Under the pieces are notes generated by a model. It was not told the origin of the DNA and searched no databases. It was given only the letters and a program-made list of their open reading frames with translations. Of a stretch of 64,000 nucleotides of DNA, positions 49,893 through 63,732 are shown piece after piece (within the stretch, counting starts at the first letter, position 1; every line of letters starts with the position of its first letter). Source of the stretch: Mycteria americana (lineage: Eukaryota > Chordata > Aves > Ciconiiformes > Ciconiidae); contig NC_134370.1 of NCBI RefSeq assembly GCF_035582795.1, positions 33,653,501 through 33,717,500 of the forward strand, written 5' to 3'. A program made the translations under genes and the position numbers.

Positions 49893-51893
49893 CAACTGTG
49901 GAAAAGCTTCACAGAGAAATGGAAGCCATTTAAAGGAAATGTGGATTTAACATTTGGGAGAACAAGCTGCCTGTATATATTTACTTCAATTTGTTTCCAT
50001 TAATTTACATTTTTCCAGGAACTAGAAGATTTTTAACAAACATGTATTCTTTAAACAATTCTGCAAAACGTAGGTGTGTTTGAGAGGCAGCTTTGGTTCG
50101 TTAGTTGATAAATTGTTTCTATGCCATGCTTTGATCTTCCAAATTAGTATAAACAAGCACTATTTTCTTCTACTGCAGGAACCTTAATAAGCATGACAAA
50201 TTACGAACAGTGGCCACAAACATGTAAGAAAGTTGAAAACGTTTGCCATTGCTGTGCAAAAGCACTAAAAAAAAAGCACAGTATAAAACTGTAGTATGTC
50301 AGAGTGTTAACTAAAAGACCTAGATAAGCCACTACTATCTTTGTATCAGAACTTCAGAAGTCTAATGATGTCAGAGAAGGTCAGCATTTGAGATGCCAAA
50401 CATACTTTTCTGTCAACAGCACATTTCATTATGCTTCCCTAATTATACATTCCTGCACCACACTGAGGCAACTCCATGCTAGAAAAAACAATTGTAAATA
50501 TGAAGTCCTTGTAACAGGTGGGCCATATATGAATTCACTTTGAGTATTTCCCAATAATATCTACTTGGGAAACATAATATAAAAGTAGATGTCAGCAACG
50601 TCATCTTGAAATAGCTATAAGATAAAGTGCAGGTTTCATCAACATATTAGTACATATAAAACCTATGTTTACAGACTTCCGTTGTTATTTTTACTACTTT
50701 ATAATGAACTGAAGTTAACTACATGGCAGTAACATTGTTAATAATGTGTGCTTAACAGTGATTATCTTCACGAAGTGATTCTGGGCAACAAGCTCAAACA
50801 GAACAGGAAATAAAAAATTTTTCAGAAGTGCATCAGCTCCAACCCTACAGAATATTACATGTTTAAGCAATTATTAAAAGTTACAGTAAGAGAAGAATCC
50901 TATTTTATTTGTATAGTTGAAAAGAACAATGGGGGCATGTAAAGGGGCATGTAACTTCACAAGGCGGATTTAGCACTAGATTTTCTAGATGGTACAACCT
51001 AGAAAGTGATTAAGTTTGGGACTGTGAAATCCAACTCAAACTACAATGCTGTCCCCAAGCTCTCCCTCCAGAAAGGTTTTCAACTGAACACAGGCAGCAG
51101 TGCTTTGTTCTCTTACTGCAATAGAACAGGAAAAGCATTAAGGTGAGAAACAGATGATCTATAACTACTGGTATAAGAACTGAGTAAGTTGAGAATTCCA
51201 ACAGCAAGGAACGCTCATATTGCATAAGGAGATGGGAAAAGACTAAATAAAGAGCCAAGGGTAAGGCTGGCAAATAATTACACCACATTTAGCAAGTTTA
51301 CTGCAACGTTCTGCAAATTCTTTCTGTAGTGACTGCCCTCAGGTGCTATGTCTTACCAAAGGTTAATCAAGCACACACCAACAGCTCACCTAGAACAGCT
51401 TGGGTTTTTTGCCTAATTTGTTGGATGCATAGAGTTCAGAACCTCTTTCTCAAGAGACATAATATTAAGTTCTTAAAACCAATGCTTTGAAGATTGGGGT
51501 ACTGTAGAGCAGCTACTTTTGCTGAAGCTAAACAGATTTATAGTTTAATATAAATTCATGTCCATCATAATGAACTAGAGTAGCAAAATATTAGTTTTGA
51601 AACTTCAGCTTCTAAAAATTCCTCATGCTACATACATCATAAGCTCTCTCTCCCACTGAAGAGCAGTATTTTTCAGTCCAACAACTTAAGTTCAAGTTAG
51701 CTTAAGTCAGACCTAGGCAAGAGGCCCGATTCTCAGCTTTCCCAGATCTTGAGCTAAGTATATAATGCAATTACAAATAAATTACAGTGTGCCCAAATTA
51801 AGGGAAGGATAGAGGTCTACATTTCCTCCCCATTAAACATAAAAGATGTGGACCAGTGAAAGCTTATGACACAATGTATATTACACTGGAATT

Positions 51894-51916
51894 AAAAAAA
51901 AAAAAAAAAAAAAAAA
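51894..51916 (+). repeat. A23 homopolymer
   Basis: Uninterrupted A run. No flanking target-site duplication or element body was recognised, so a retroposed tail is not shown. Confidence 0.9.
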
Positions 51917-54900
51917 GTAAGAAGTCAGGCATTGGGGTTAGCGCAGAAATACAAAGCAATTCCAGACAAGCAACCCTCAAACAAATTATTTCAGAGAGTG
52001 TTCACAGATTTGAGAAAAGAACTGAGCTCAAAATACCAATTCAGTACCCTTCTTTTCATGACAAGGTATACTATCCTGCTTGAAAAGCAATTGCATTGAG
52101 GTAGTCATGAACTGTTGGTAAATATTAGGAGCAATGTTTTACCTGTTTCCACAATTCAAGATCTCAGACCTCATTCATTTGTTCTACCTTTAGAAAGTAG
52201 GCTGTTAAAGGAAAATAACTCACTAAATCAGTAACAAAAATAATTAGTTAGGTCTTGCTTCCAATAATAAACATGCACTTCTGAAGTCAGTGGAAAATGG
52301 AAGTAAAAGCTCACATGCAATTTAAGTATTCCATAGTGATTACTTAAATTGAGTACACATACAAATTTCTTCAGTTTGATTTGCTCTACATCTGGATTTT
52401 TTTAAGCCTATATGCACAATTTCTTTGATCTTTTTTACTTTCTTGCTCAAAAAAGACCATACGAGCAATGCACGTAGATCATTTAATACAAAAGATTACA
52501 ACTCCTTAAAAACTTCAAACAACAAAAATATCAAAGGATAGATATCACCACTTTGGGAAGAAAAATGAAACTACAGAAAGCACGTCTACAAGCCCAAAAT
52601 CTGGCAGCAAAAGATCATGTGTCATCTACACCATCAGTATATAAGTACCTTTCTGTCATGCCTAGTTCTAACGTTAGTATTCACATAATACTTTCCCAGG
52701 TTACTGACCATGCATTTATAGAAGCTTTATCTGACATTAATCTAATTTAGTAAAAACTTTATTGTTAAATCTGGTTGGATATTATGAAAGGTAAACATGA
52801 TAGGCTATTTCCAGTATATATTTTCAAAGTTGTTTACTCAAAGAACACAGCAGTAATTACAGGTCACTGTTGAATGACAGTGCATTATAGCACATTCCAT
52901 TTATTTAGTTACACTTTAATCTCTTTGTACAAACAAATCATCAGTAGGTTAGAATAAGACTTCAGATGTGTAGTTAGTCAATTCTTACAGTACCATGCTG
53001 TATTCCTTTTGATGAAAATATATTATAGCAAGTATCAGTAACGACGACTATGAAATCAAGGTTATTTTATGACTTCCATTAGTTAAAGGTGCTTTACTTA
53101 CTTTGAAAGTCGTTAGTCTTTATGGCCAAATTTTAGGCTCAATTTTTCTATGTTTACCTCAAGCTGATTTCCAGTTTTCAGCAAGAGCGTAAACAGTTTC
53201 TCAGAAACTGCTGAAAGATGAAGCAAAGTCATTTGTCCACGTAAAATTTTTTCTTCAGTTTTTACGTTAAAAAGATCTCATGGACACATACTGGAAGAAA
53301 GCTTGACTTTTAAATTTCTCTGACAGTTCTCTGAAATTCAGATCTCAGTTTGGGCCAAACTTGAGCATAGATAACAAACTTAGAAGCTACTGAAAAACTA
53401 ATTAACATATCAGAGCAATTTCAGCAATGGCTTAAAGAATGACATTTAAATCATCCTAAAATTAAATTTTTAAAAAAATGCATAAATAAAAAGCCCTCTA
53501 AACAGAATTCTATCAAACTCCAAAATACCAGAATTACTTTTATAGGTCTTCTAGATAATTACTACGAGAAAAACATTTTAAAAACACAATTTTACATGAA
53601 AAAACCCCAAGTCTTAGAAGAACTAGCATCTCTGTATTAAAACATACTTCCCTGTAAACTTAGAAAAGCACTTGTCAAAGTCACTAAATCATTTAAAGCA
53701 GACATGTCCTTGTGACATTCCATTAAAAAAAAGAAAAAAAGTCAAACATGTTGGTCAGATGTCACCTTCATTATTCTTCTACTACTGAAGAGACCTATTT
53801 AAATAAAAGATTTGGTGTCTACGTTAGCGTGACATTGAAGCCACGATACTGTGTTTAACATGAATCTGATGCTATGGCAATGAATATATTACTACAAATT
53901 TAGCAATATTGATTTTGCCTAATACCACACAGGAGAAAAGAGTAATCATAAAGTAAGTCCAAAAAAAAAAAAAAGCCTCTTGAAACAACAGAAGATGCAG
54001 GAGTTCACACTGGGATAGAAAGCCCAATCTCTAGTCCAATGGCTAAGGCTCTAAGTACCACCTGATAGTTTCAAGCCAGTTATTCAGTTGATTCACCCAG
54101 CAGTGGGAGTCTTCACGCTTGCAGCATCAAAAGGACAGAACAATCCCTGTACGGAGGGACAATTCAACACAACCTTCTAATGCACAAGAGTACCCTTTAG
54201 AACAGGATTATGGTAGTGCATTGTACCACTAGTTGTATTTTTTATTGCAATAAACTCAGTTTCAGAAATTCCCCATCCTATCCCTTAGCAACAAAAAGGC
54301 AAAGCTCCTTTTGAGATCATGTTACTCACAAAAACGTTGATAAGATAGCTGAACAGACGTTGTACCTTTTGCCAAAAACTTCCTCAAGTCCAACTGTCTT
54401 AAAAATTACAGAGTAAGTAAAGCTTCTCCTACTTTATTATTTCTGAAGTTAAGAAAAACATCACAATACAGCCTTGATGCACATCTCGGCAGCCCAATTG
54501 CATAGCAAAGTCCTACTGCTACAGGAAGCGACAAAGATGGAGCTGAATAGGAGGCCAGCTACAAGATACCTAGCTTCCATGATTTACTGGGAGAAAGTAT
54601 TAAAAAGACTGTGAAGATTACAAAAACATGAAATAGAAATTGATTCTTAGGACACTAGTTCTGGACAACAGAAAAGCACCACAAAATAAGAGACAGCTTT
54701 CAAACTGGTTTTGTGAAGAGAAACCTGAGTATGTCTCCTTAGAACATCAAAAAATACCTACTCTCAAACTGAACCTGCCTTATATGTTTTTGTTTTGTCT
54801 AAACTGGAGCATTTAGCTGCGATGCATCAGAAGGGCAAGTACTCCAAAAATCTAACTGAGAAGGACAACTAAAGCCTTTACAATCATTCCTCCACAATTT

Positions 54901-56936
54901 GAATTCTTGTTGACAAAAATCATCACTAGAAAATATGAAAAGTTCTCTTTTCCTCATACATAAAAATACATACTACACTTCTTTTAGTTATAATACAACA
55001 GCTGTTCTTAGATTACATTTTCATTATATACAACAGTGCATCTAAATAGTTTTCTTTTTAAAAAAAATCCATTAATAATCCTGCCAGTATGGCAGAAATA
55101 CCCACAAAGAAATCTTACATTAAAGAACATGATTTTAAACCTTTATATTAGTTATTCATATTGATTCTCTTTGATACGATCTGCAGCTAACATGAAAAAA
55201 GTATTAAGGCATCAGAGTATGCCAGATGAAACGTACTACTACTTTCTCACTAGTAGTCATGTCTCTGCAGTTGTTAAGATCTCCCAGCTGGATGCTTCTG
55301 GTGTGACATTTGAATGCTACAATCAACATGTGGTTGTATTTTCAAAACAGAATGCCTTTTACCATCTACAAGAGTTCATTCACCTGACTGAAAGTAGGGA
55401 TCATTGCAGTGAGTTGGCGTAATTCTCGAAGAACAAAAATATACTGTGTTTATACGATTCTCTGTACTTTAATATTTGAAATGAGAAGAAATTGTATTAT
55501 TTGGTATCTGAAAGTGATTCATGTCTCTACAGTGTCAGAGTGTATTACAAGTCTTACGCTATACTAAAAGGGTACTGTTTCTTATTTCAAACATTCTTTC
55601 GCAAATAAAACCTAGATGTGCTTTATGCTCAGAAAAACTAGCAGCTTTAGATGCTTGAAATTCCACAGACGTTTTCATGCTCGTTTTCTATGCAGTTGCA
55701 TATGCTGCATCTCTTCTGGAGAGATGCTAAAAATTAAAGATTTTGGATTTTCCATTAAAAAAAGATATTGAGGAGGAAGAAAAAGGATGAAAAAAGACCA
55801 CAGAAAAAAGTTCAACAAGCAGAAGATAAGCATGAGTAAAGGGAGAAAACTACGGAAGAATCTGTCCAAAAAACTCAAGGGAAGCTAAGAGTTTGAGAAT
55901 AGTACAAAAACTAACAAAGTATCATTCCAGGTACCTGAAGAATGAAAAAGGAAGTAGCTTTTAAAAAACACACACTAAACAGACCGGGTAAATCAGTCAT
56001 CTGGAGGGCAGCTAAAGGATAACTGCAAAAGCCATATACGATTCAAGGCTGACAGTAGAGAAGAGGGAGACTTCCAGGGTCTTTTTCAATGCTATTTTCA
56101 GCATTTGACAACACCCCAGACACAGATAAAGAAACAAATAGGAATTCAATACAAGTCTCCAAAAAGGCAATGTTAAATAAGAACTGAACAGAACTGAAGT
56201 GAAGGCAGAAAACAGACACAGAAGATAAAGACACAGGAAGGCACATACCATACTATAGGGCTGAAGAGAAAAACCCACTGTAAACAAAGTCATAAGAACA
56301 CAGGAAACCACACAGGGAAGAGAAAGGATGGAACTCTGCAGGATATCAAAAATAGGATAGGAAGGGAGTTATTTTAAATGCTGTACATTGCAAGTCACAT
56401 TAAAGGTAATTAAGCCCAACATCCAAACAAGTATTTCACCATTTCATTCATGCTCTGTAACAGAAGGTTGCTGCGACAACAAATGCAAGAACAACTTTGT
56501 TCTGAAAATCCAAGACATTTTATGTTTAATTATTAGATATAACAATCTTAAATAAAGATTTACTATTCTTGAAAACATTTTTATAGAGGCATTGTATGTT
56601 CTACCTAGGTTTACTGAAAGTAGATACGTAATAATTATTAGGTTAAGTTATTACCCACTATATCTCAAGCAGCAGCTATGCTTGCTGCTTCATTTTATGG
56701 GGTTTTTTTTATTATAAAATCAGATGTCAGGCTGTAAGAAATCTGAAATTCAATAGCACAATGAAGGGAGAGAAAGAAGAAAACCAGAAATATTAACTAT
56801 TCTGTTGAGACTTCACCAATTCATAAGCAACAGCACTTTCCAAACAGGCAGCGCAAGTTAAATCCCACAGCCACAAAAATCATTCCTTGACTGCCATCTA
56901 GCCTCCGGTAATGAACCCACAAAAAAGAAACTGAAC

Positions 56937-56955
56937 GGGGGGGGGGGGGGGGGGG
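56937..56955 (+). repeat. G19 homopolymer
   Basis: Long G run, quadruplex-capable and probably variable in length. The exact count could also reflect assembly or sequencing error. Confidence 0.9.
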
Positions 56956-59900
56956 AAGGCATTTTTACCATCTTTCTGCAGAATTCCAGAAAAGTTTAGG
57001 AACATTTTCCAATTTATTTTTTTTTAAAATAGGCAGATGCTTTTAAGTAGAAAGATTCCATTTTACTATCGAGAACAATAATAGAAAGCCGTCAGCACTA
57101 AGCATAAATAGGAACATAGAAGTAGCAGAGGCTGAGGAAAAGCAGTCCTTTCTACTCATTGCTTCCAGTCTGTTTTCAGAAAAAGTCTACCGATATCAGA
57201 AGTTCAGCATTGCTTTTACGGTTTACCTACAAATAATGGAGCATTTTACACTATAAAGCAATATGTAATTGCTACAGATACTCTTAACTGGCAAAAATAA
57301 CTGTGAATGATTCTCACTCCACTGACTTACACCTGTATTAATAGTGTAAGGTTCAGCTTAAAGGAAAACAGGGAGGCTTCAAATAACTGCCAGTTGAGAA
57401 AGGAACCAAATCATAACCTCAAAATTCAGAGGAACACCATGGGCAGGGCTGCTACTAGAAGCCCAATTACGTTTCCTCTGTGTAGTAAGTTTTAATTATA
57501 CCCTAGCTAGATTTTGGGGGTAATCTGAATACGACTTGTTACGCAGCGTTAATGTGTTCTATTCTTATGCAGTCAGCTTAATATACTTGTTTCTAATTAA
57601 AAACAAAACAATCCTCAAATACCTCCAAACTATTTTTGAGTAATTCTACTTTGAACAATCTCTAAATGAACTGCTAACAACACAGGAAGCATCCCTGTCA
57701 CTTACTTGCACTATTGCAAAAGTATATTCTCACTATGTTATCCTGATACATTTCAACAGTGTGAACCAAGAATACAGAAACACTGAAATGCTGTTTACTC
57801 AGAGCCACCTCATACGTGGGAAAATGCCACTTTGTTGAATTTCCAGTCTCAAGGAAGATGACAATTAGAGTTACAAGGTGATATCAGATTGCAGTTGGTA
57901 TCAATATGGCCTGAATGCAATGTTAAGTGTTCTGGAAAAGAAGTTAAAGTGCATCCCATATTTACAACTGTGGGGACAGTAAGACTGAAATTGGGTGTAG
58001 AGATTCATCCAGAGGGACCAAAGCTCTGTGTACTACAAAAACAATTGACCCCAACATGTATAAGACACTGCCCCTTCCCTAAACTTCTGATGCTTCGCAA
58101 CAGAAAATAATTCGGAAAAAGATTCAACACCAATGTTCCTATAACTTATTAGGACACAATTTTAGGTAAAGAGGAAAAGTAAAAGGAAACTGTGTGCCAA
58201 TCTAGGCAGTTTTAATCAAGTTATCTGTAAAATATTCAGAAACCCAGTTAGATGGGTTAGATGTACGTCTCAATTTGTTTTACATATTTTTTTAAAAGTG
58301 TTTTTCTTGTTTATACTGATAACTTTGAAAAATACTCCAACTTTAAGACTACTGTTCTCTTTGGGCACATGTTCACCTGCTCACTATGGTTTGAAGATTT
58401 CCTGGGAGTACCAAAAACAATGCGTGAGACTTAAAAATTCAGCAATACAGTTATGCAATACAGCAATTCAGCAATATTAGAGTAATTCTGAAGTCTTTCT
58501 GTTATTGAAAAATTATGCTACTTGGTAGAATAAAGAAAAAAATTGAAAAGGAATAGCTATAAACTCACATTAAAATGTAGCACTGGATATGCAGTTACCA
58601 ACATACAGGAAACATCACTTACAAGCTTATGAAATAAAAGAAGTGCTAATTTCTACCAGTATTTATTCTCATATTTCACACAGCAACACATCAGCTGCTG
58701 CTCTCTCTCTGCCTCTCCACCATACAAATTCAAAGCTGTCATTAACAGCTACCACAAATGAAACACAGGAGTACAAGTGAAGTTGCCTTACTTGATTTTG
58801 CCAGCCAAAAGAGCATGAGAAGATTTTCTGTGTCAGTTCTGAATCAAGCAGCTCTTAAAGGCATATATGCTTTCCCATCCCAAAGGAAAAAGGTAATTTG
58901 CCATAAAAGCTTGTTCACAAAATGTCATGCCTCTCAAACCAATATCATAAGAGGTTTGTGCACTGTAAAATAGTCATATAACCTCTTAATAATATTTGAC
59001 AGCAGGGACATGTACATCACACAGGACAGACAGAAACGCCATCTCATTAAGTAATTCAGTTTCTCACTACCTCCCATTGCTGTAATAATTAAGCTCTGAA
59101 GTTGAAGACTAGAGCAGTGGCGGGAGGGTAAAGCAGTGGCTATTTTCACTCTGAAGGCAGCAGCTCTGAAATCAGTCTCTACTTTCATGATATTTTCTCT
59201 CTCTGCCACGAGCAGAAAACCGTCTGCCAGCAAACTCTGCCGAAAGAATGGTTGAGAGACCCTGCTAACAGAACATACTGAAACAAGTTTGTACTCTTAG
59301 TTCTGTATTAAGACAAGTAATAATACAGACTGAGTTTTACATAGCAGTTGCACAGTTTTCTACTAAAAGTTTAACTGTGGACATATTAATCAAGGACACT
59401 CTCCCATTAATTTAGTATGTTCACAAATATTATCTGTTCATAATGGAGACTAAATGCAAAAAGGTGACACTGACTTCTGAGGCTTTGAAACTAGAAACAA
59501 GCAGTCTAATGGTTTTCCAAATATAAATTTTTAGGCATAACAACGTTTTTTAGAAACTGAAGATATGAAAAACAAATGCCAGAGGTTTTTATACTTGTAA
59601 TATTGGAAAAATGAAAGCAATTATATCGGCCTAATGAAAACTATGAAGTTAGAACAGTACAATTCAAGTGAGTCAGTGTCACTTTTGCCAGATTCTGGAA
59701 CATGGCATGAAGATGTTGTGACAAAAGAGTATAGAACTTGGACATGACCTTATGAACTTAAACAGAGGTTACCAGCAACACCAGCTTCAGGTAAGTGGCA
59801 CACAGATGCATGCCAATTAAAAACACCTTTCAAGGCTGACATCTGTATTAGATTACAATCCCAGAATCACCCTATTTCTGAGCAGGAAGTTTCAACTACT

Positions 59901-59997
59901 TTATAAATTTTAGAAAACAGAGTAAGACAAAGCTCTTTCACACAGACAACCTAAGCAGAAATGGCAGCTTACCAAGACAATGTATTTCCAAGAAATC

Positions 59998-60023
59998 CTT
60001 TTATATCACAAGTGATATAAAAG
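59998..60023. repeat. 26-bp near-perfect palindrome
   Basis: CTTTTATATCAC and GTGATATAAAAG are exact reverse complements separated by AA. Confidence 0.9.
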
Positions 60024-61494
60024 TGATTTAGACATGGTGTTTGTCATTTTCTAGAATGCATCAGTAAAAGCTAAAGTCTCACAGAAGATTCCTGGGCTAC
60101 TCTGATGTCTCTTGCCAAGAAAAATATTGGTCTACAAACCCAAAAGTCAGGTTTTCAGGAAAAGGAGTGTGAAGGACCAATGAATTATTCAATCTGTCCT
60201 GCAGAACAGGATTTCTTTGGTGATGAACGCAACAAATGAAAATTCTCTGAGCAGAAGCAGAAAATATAGAACTCCACACTGACATTCCACATTAGTGATG
60301 CTATATGCTATACAGCTCTGTCCATAAAAATGGTCTCCAGTATGCTGGGCACAGAGGGAAATGTAGAAGGAGGTACAATACAAATTGCAAAGTATCTGAC
60401 ACCCTCTGGCTTTGCTCTTAGTCACTTCCCAGGAGGTTCACAGATTTTTTTTTTGTTTTCTACAGTGTGTCCACACCTGATTAGATAGATATGCCACTGA
60501 GAATTTCAATTATTGCCCATACAGATCTACATGTCTGCATCAGATGATTTCTGAAGTGCCTTTATAATTGGTTTGTTTGAATACTTTCTAGGTAATAGGT
60601 AGATGAAATTACTTCCCCCTACACTGGTACTACATTCTCACAGGCAGTCTCACTACTCTGACATACTAATGAATTCTAATATCGATTCACATACCTATAG
60701 GGAGAGGTTGCCCAGTTTTCTCCTCTGTGGTCCAGTTATGTCACAACACTGGCCAGATAAACTTGGCAGCAGCAAAAAAGACTAAAATGTCTGGGGTCTC
60801 ACAGGCTTGTTAGGCAGTATCTTCAAGTGCCAAAAAAGGACCAGCTAGTTCAAAATTCAAATTACTCTAATATACATATGACAAGATTCCCTAAGACTAG
60901 AGCCATTATACCTAATTCAATATTGTTATACTACAAGAATAAAGCCTTCTCCTTCCTTTCAACCTCACTCCCTCACTAAAGTACTGGGCATCTAGTCATG
61001 TAATTAGCTGTCACTGTACCGAATTCCCTAGCAAAGAAATATTTTTTTTTAAAAATACCTAACCACAAACAAAACTAGAGATGTGTATTTATTAACGTCA
61101 CAATGAATTCAAGTCAGAATCGCACTGAGGTGCAACCATCCTTTGGTTTTAGGCACAGAACAAATTCAGACCCTTCTTAAGGAAGCGCCCAGTTGAAGTA
61201 CACAAACTACTTTAAGGAAGCATCATAGGAGCAACACAATGCAGTTAATTCTCTGTATTAGCGTAACCTTTTGTCAGCCGAAAGACATGTATTTTAACAA
61301 AGGAGGAAATGCAATTAGTCAACACTGTTCATCTGAGTACAGACTGTCAAAAAAATACAAGTGTCTTTTTTTAATGCTGTCCTCTGCTTTGAGAAAGATC
61401 TTTATTATTCTTTGCTGAACCACAAATGTATCAATAATGTAATACATACTGATGATAACACCAAGTATTACTATTCATTTTTAATTAATCCATC

Positions 61495-61570
61495 ATTCTA
61501 AAAATAGACAAATACGGCTTCATAAGACTCACTCAAGGTCACAAAGTGTGACAGATGAGTAGTTGGGATA
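61495..61570 (+). mobile_element. MIR-like SINE remnant
   Basis: actcactcaaggtcacaaag followed by tgtgacagatgagtagttgggat tracks the MIR stretch cttgcccaaggtcacacagc ... tggcagagccgggat. It is degenerate, forward on the + strand and without clear ends. Confidence 0.55.
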
Positions 61571-61888
61571 TCTTTACTCATAGATCATTGAACTATTTTC
61601 TATACTAATAGCAAGTACATTCAATCTATCGGGGAACAAAAACATTTGGTTGATTCTCCTTCACTGGGAAAAAAAGAAAGAGCTGAATGGAGCGCAAGTC
61701 TTTCCTGACTGGAACATCTTTGCTAATGGAGAATTTTAATATCAACTTGCAGACAGAAAAGCAAATACAAGAATGGGGAGAAAAAAGCCCGAGATGTTGG
61801 AAATCTAGGGGTTTCAGTAATGGATTACGTAAAGATACCACGAAAATCTAAATAAATTTAAGAGTCTTTGTTTCAATAATAAAATTTT

Positions 61889-61902
61889 ATATATATATAT
61901 AT
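61889..61902 (+). repeat. (TA)7 microsatellite
   Basis: Perfect TA run. Confidence 0.9.
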
Positions 61903-63713
61903 GCTTCCATATGAAAATGCAGATTTTACATCAAAGCTGTTGTTTAACTTTTACATTTACTTTCAGCGTCTTAAAATCTTAAGACACTTGGCAGCATGAA
62001 AAGCAGAAAAAAAGAATCAAATTTCAACTAGCTCATTAGATGGAAACTGCTTTTTATGTGTGCTTCTTGTAATTAGCTTGCACCTGAAGGGCTCATTTCA
62101 AGGCTGCTCTTTTTAGAAAGTTATAGCAAAGAAGAAATTTCTGTGTCAAGAAAAGATACATACTTAGTTTCACTACACCCTGTTAAATGGATGAAAGTGA
62201 AGCGCAAGACCTTATGAATATTCTGTACTGAATGCCTCAATAAATCAACCACTGCTTATTATAAAAAACTTCATAAGAATGCAACTCCATTTTCAGTATA
62301 CTACTTAAATTGCGTCCAAGTCTGTAAACATTGCTTTTAATTCAGAAAGGTTTTGTGGTGAAAATGCTTCCAATGGCTGTTATATAGTGCTGCTAGCACA
62401 GTATGGAGACTCAATATTTACTTGTTTGGAATTAGCATTGTACTGTTTCCAAAATAATTTCAGCACTTCTATCATAGTATTACATAGTTCCATCAAAAAA
62501 CCCACACTGGGCAAGAGATATCTTATCTCAAATGGTAACCTCTAAGGGATTCACACTTCATAAAACTCTCCAAATACTACATTAAAAACAATCCTTATAT
62601 ATCTGAATAGCTGTTTTATTCCATACTTTTACACTATCTTAAGCTTACTTGCACTTGTATTTTTAGTACAACTGTAACAAAACAGTCCAAAAATTTAAAA
62701 AGCCCAGCTTCTCATAGAACAAGAACTATGGCTTTGGCATTAACGTCCTGAATAGAATGTACAACTAAAGAAAGGAAGATGGGTAGAAGACAATACCTAG
62801 AACACTTCACTCTACAGAAGTGAGCGTACTAGAAATACACACATCACAAGTCTGAATTCACATATTACTCATTTGAGAAATCAAACTGGTAATTTAAAGC
62901 TTACCATAAAGTCATTTTGAGAAGTGAATTATTAAAAAAGTTAAGGTAATTAACACTAAATTACTTGTACATAACTAAACCACTGCAAGAAATTAGTGAT
63001 TGAACTAAACAATGCTATTTTAGCAAGATTATTTTCTCTTTCTAAGAAATAGAGCATATTTCAGCGTATTTCACTGTGAGTACCTATGCCTCTCGAACCA
63101 GAAAGCACTCTGCCCAGTCTCAAAAACTAATTCAGAATTGCCCTTTCCCAAGTTTCAAACACAAAGGGAAGAAAAAAAAAAAAAAAAAGTCTTAGAAGAT
63201 TTCAAAAATTACCTAGGAAGAAGAGAAAAATGTAACTACTTCACACTGTGGCTAAAATTCTGGCCACATGTCAATACATGACAAAACAGATTCATTCCAG
63301 TGAGATTCAGATTTCATCCCAAGAGCAATTAAATTCTCAGTAAAGCAGCTAAAACCCATCTGTCTCTTCAAGCAAGATTTCAATTATTATTCCATAATCC
63401 TATATCTTTATAATTACATTGATGCTCACTCTGTATATACCCAAAATACTGGCTTTATTTCTTTCAGTAAAAATTAACATAGCACAAACATTCATATTCT
63501 TAACTAGGCCTACAGTATAAAGGGGTCAGAGGACTCGATCTCTTTTGTTTTTCTAAGATAGGGTCTTGATATGACCTGATAATAGAGAACACACATAAAA
63601 GTTTCCTGTCTAAACCTATTTGCCCAAATGAAATTGCTTTAAAAGAAAAAAAAAAAAAACCACAAGAACACAAAAACACTCCCACACCACAACAATTTGT
63701 TCTCTAGAGTCTT

Positions 63714-63732
63714 AAAGAAAGAAAGAAAGAAA
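63714..63732 (+). repeat. (AAAG)n short microsatellite
   Basis: Four to five AAAG units. Confidence 0.9.

Noticed and set aside
51894..51916. A23 run as tail of a retrogene
   Set aside because: The upstream sequence shows no coding remnant and no target-site duplication.
55171..55422. 83-codon open stretch on plus strand
   Set aside because: Reads somewhat protein-like but matches nothing I know and has no flanking gene structure.
57889..58110. 73-codon open stretch on plus strand
   Set aside because: No recognised domain; an isolated chance open frame in an intron.
58365..58445. Short exon-like piece (tactcccag|...GAGCAG|gtgaac) on minus strand
   Set aside because: Only 25 nt with the best acceptor, and no recognised peptide.
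61500..61560. Splice-like gtgagt donor on minus strand near 61535
   Set aside because: The segment is better explained as a MIR relic, and the would-be exon has a stop just upstream.
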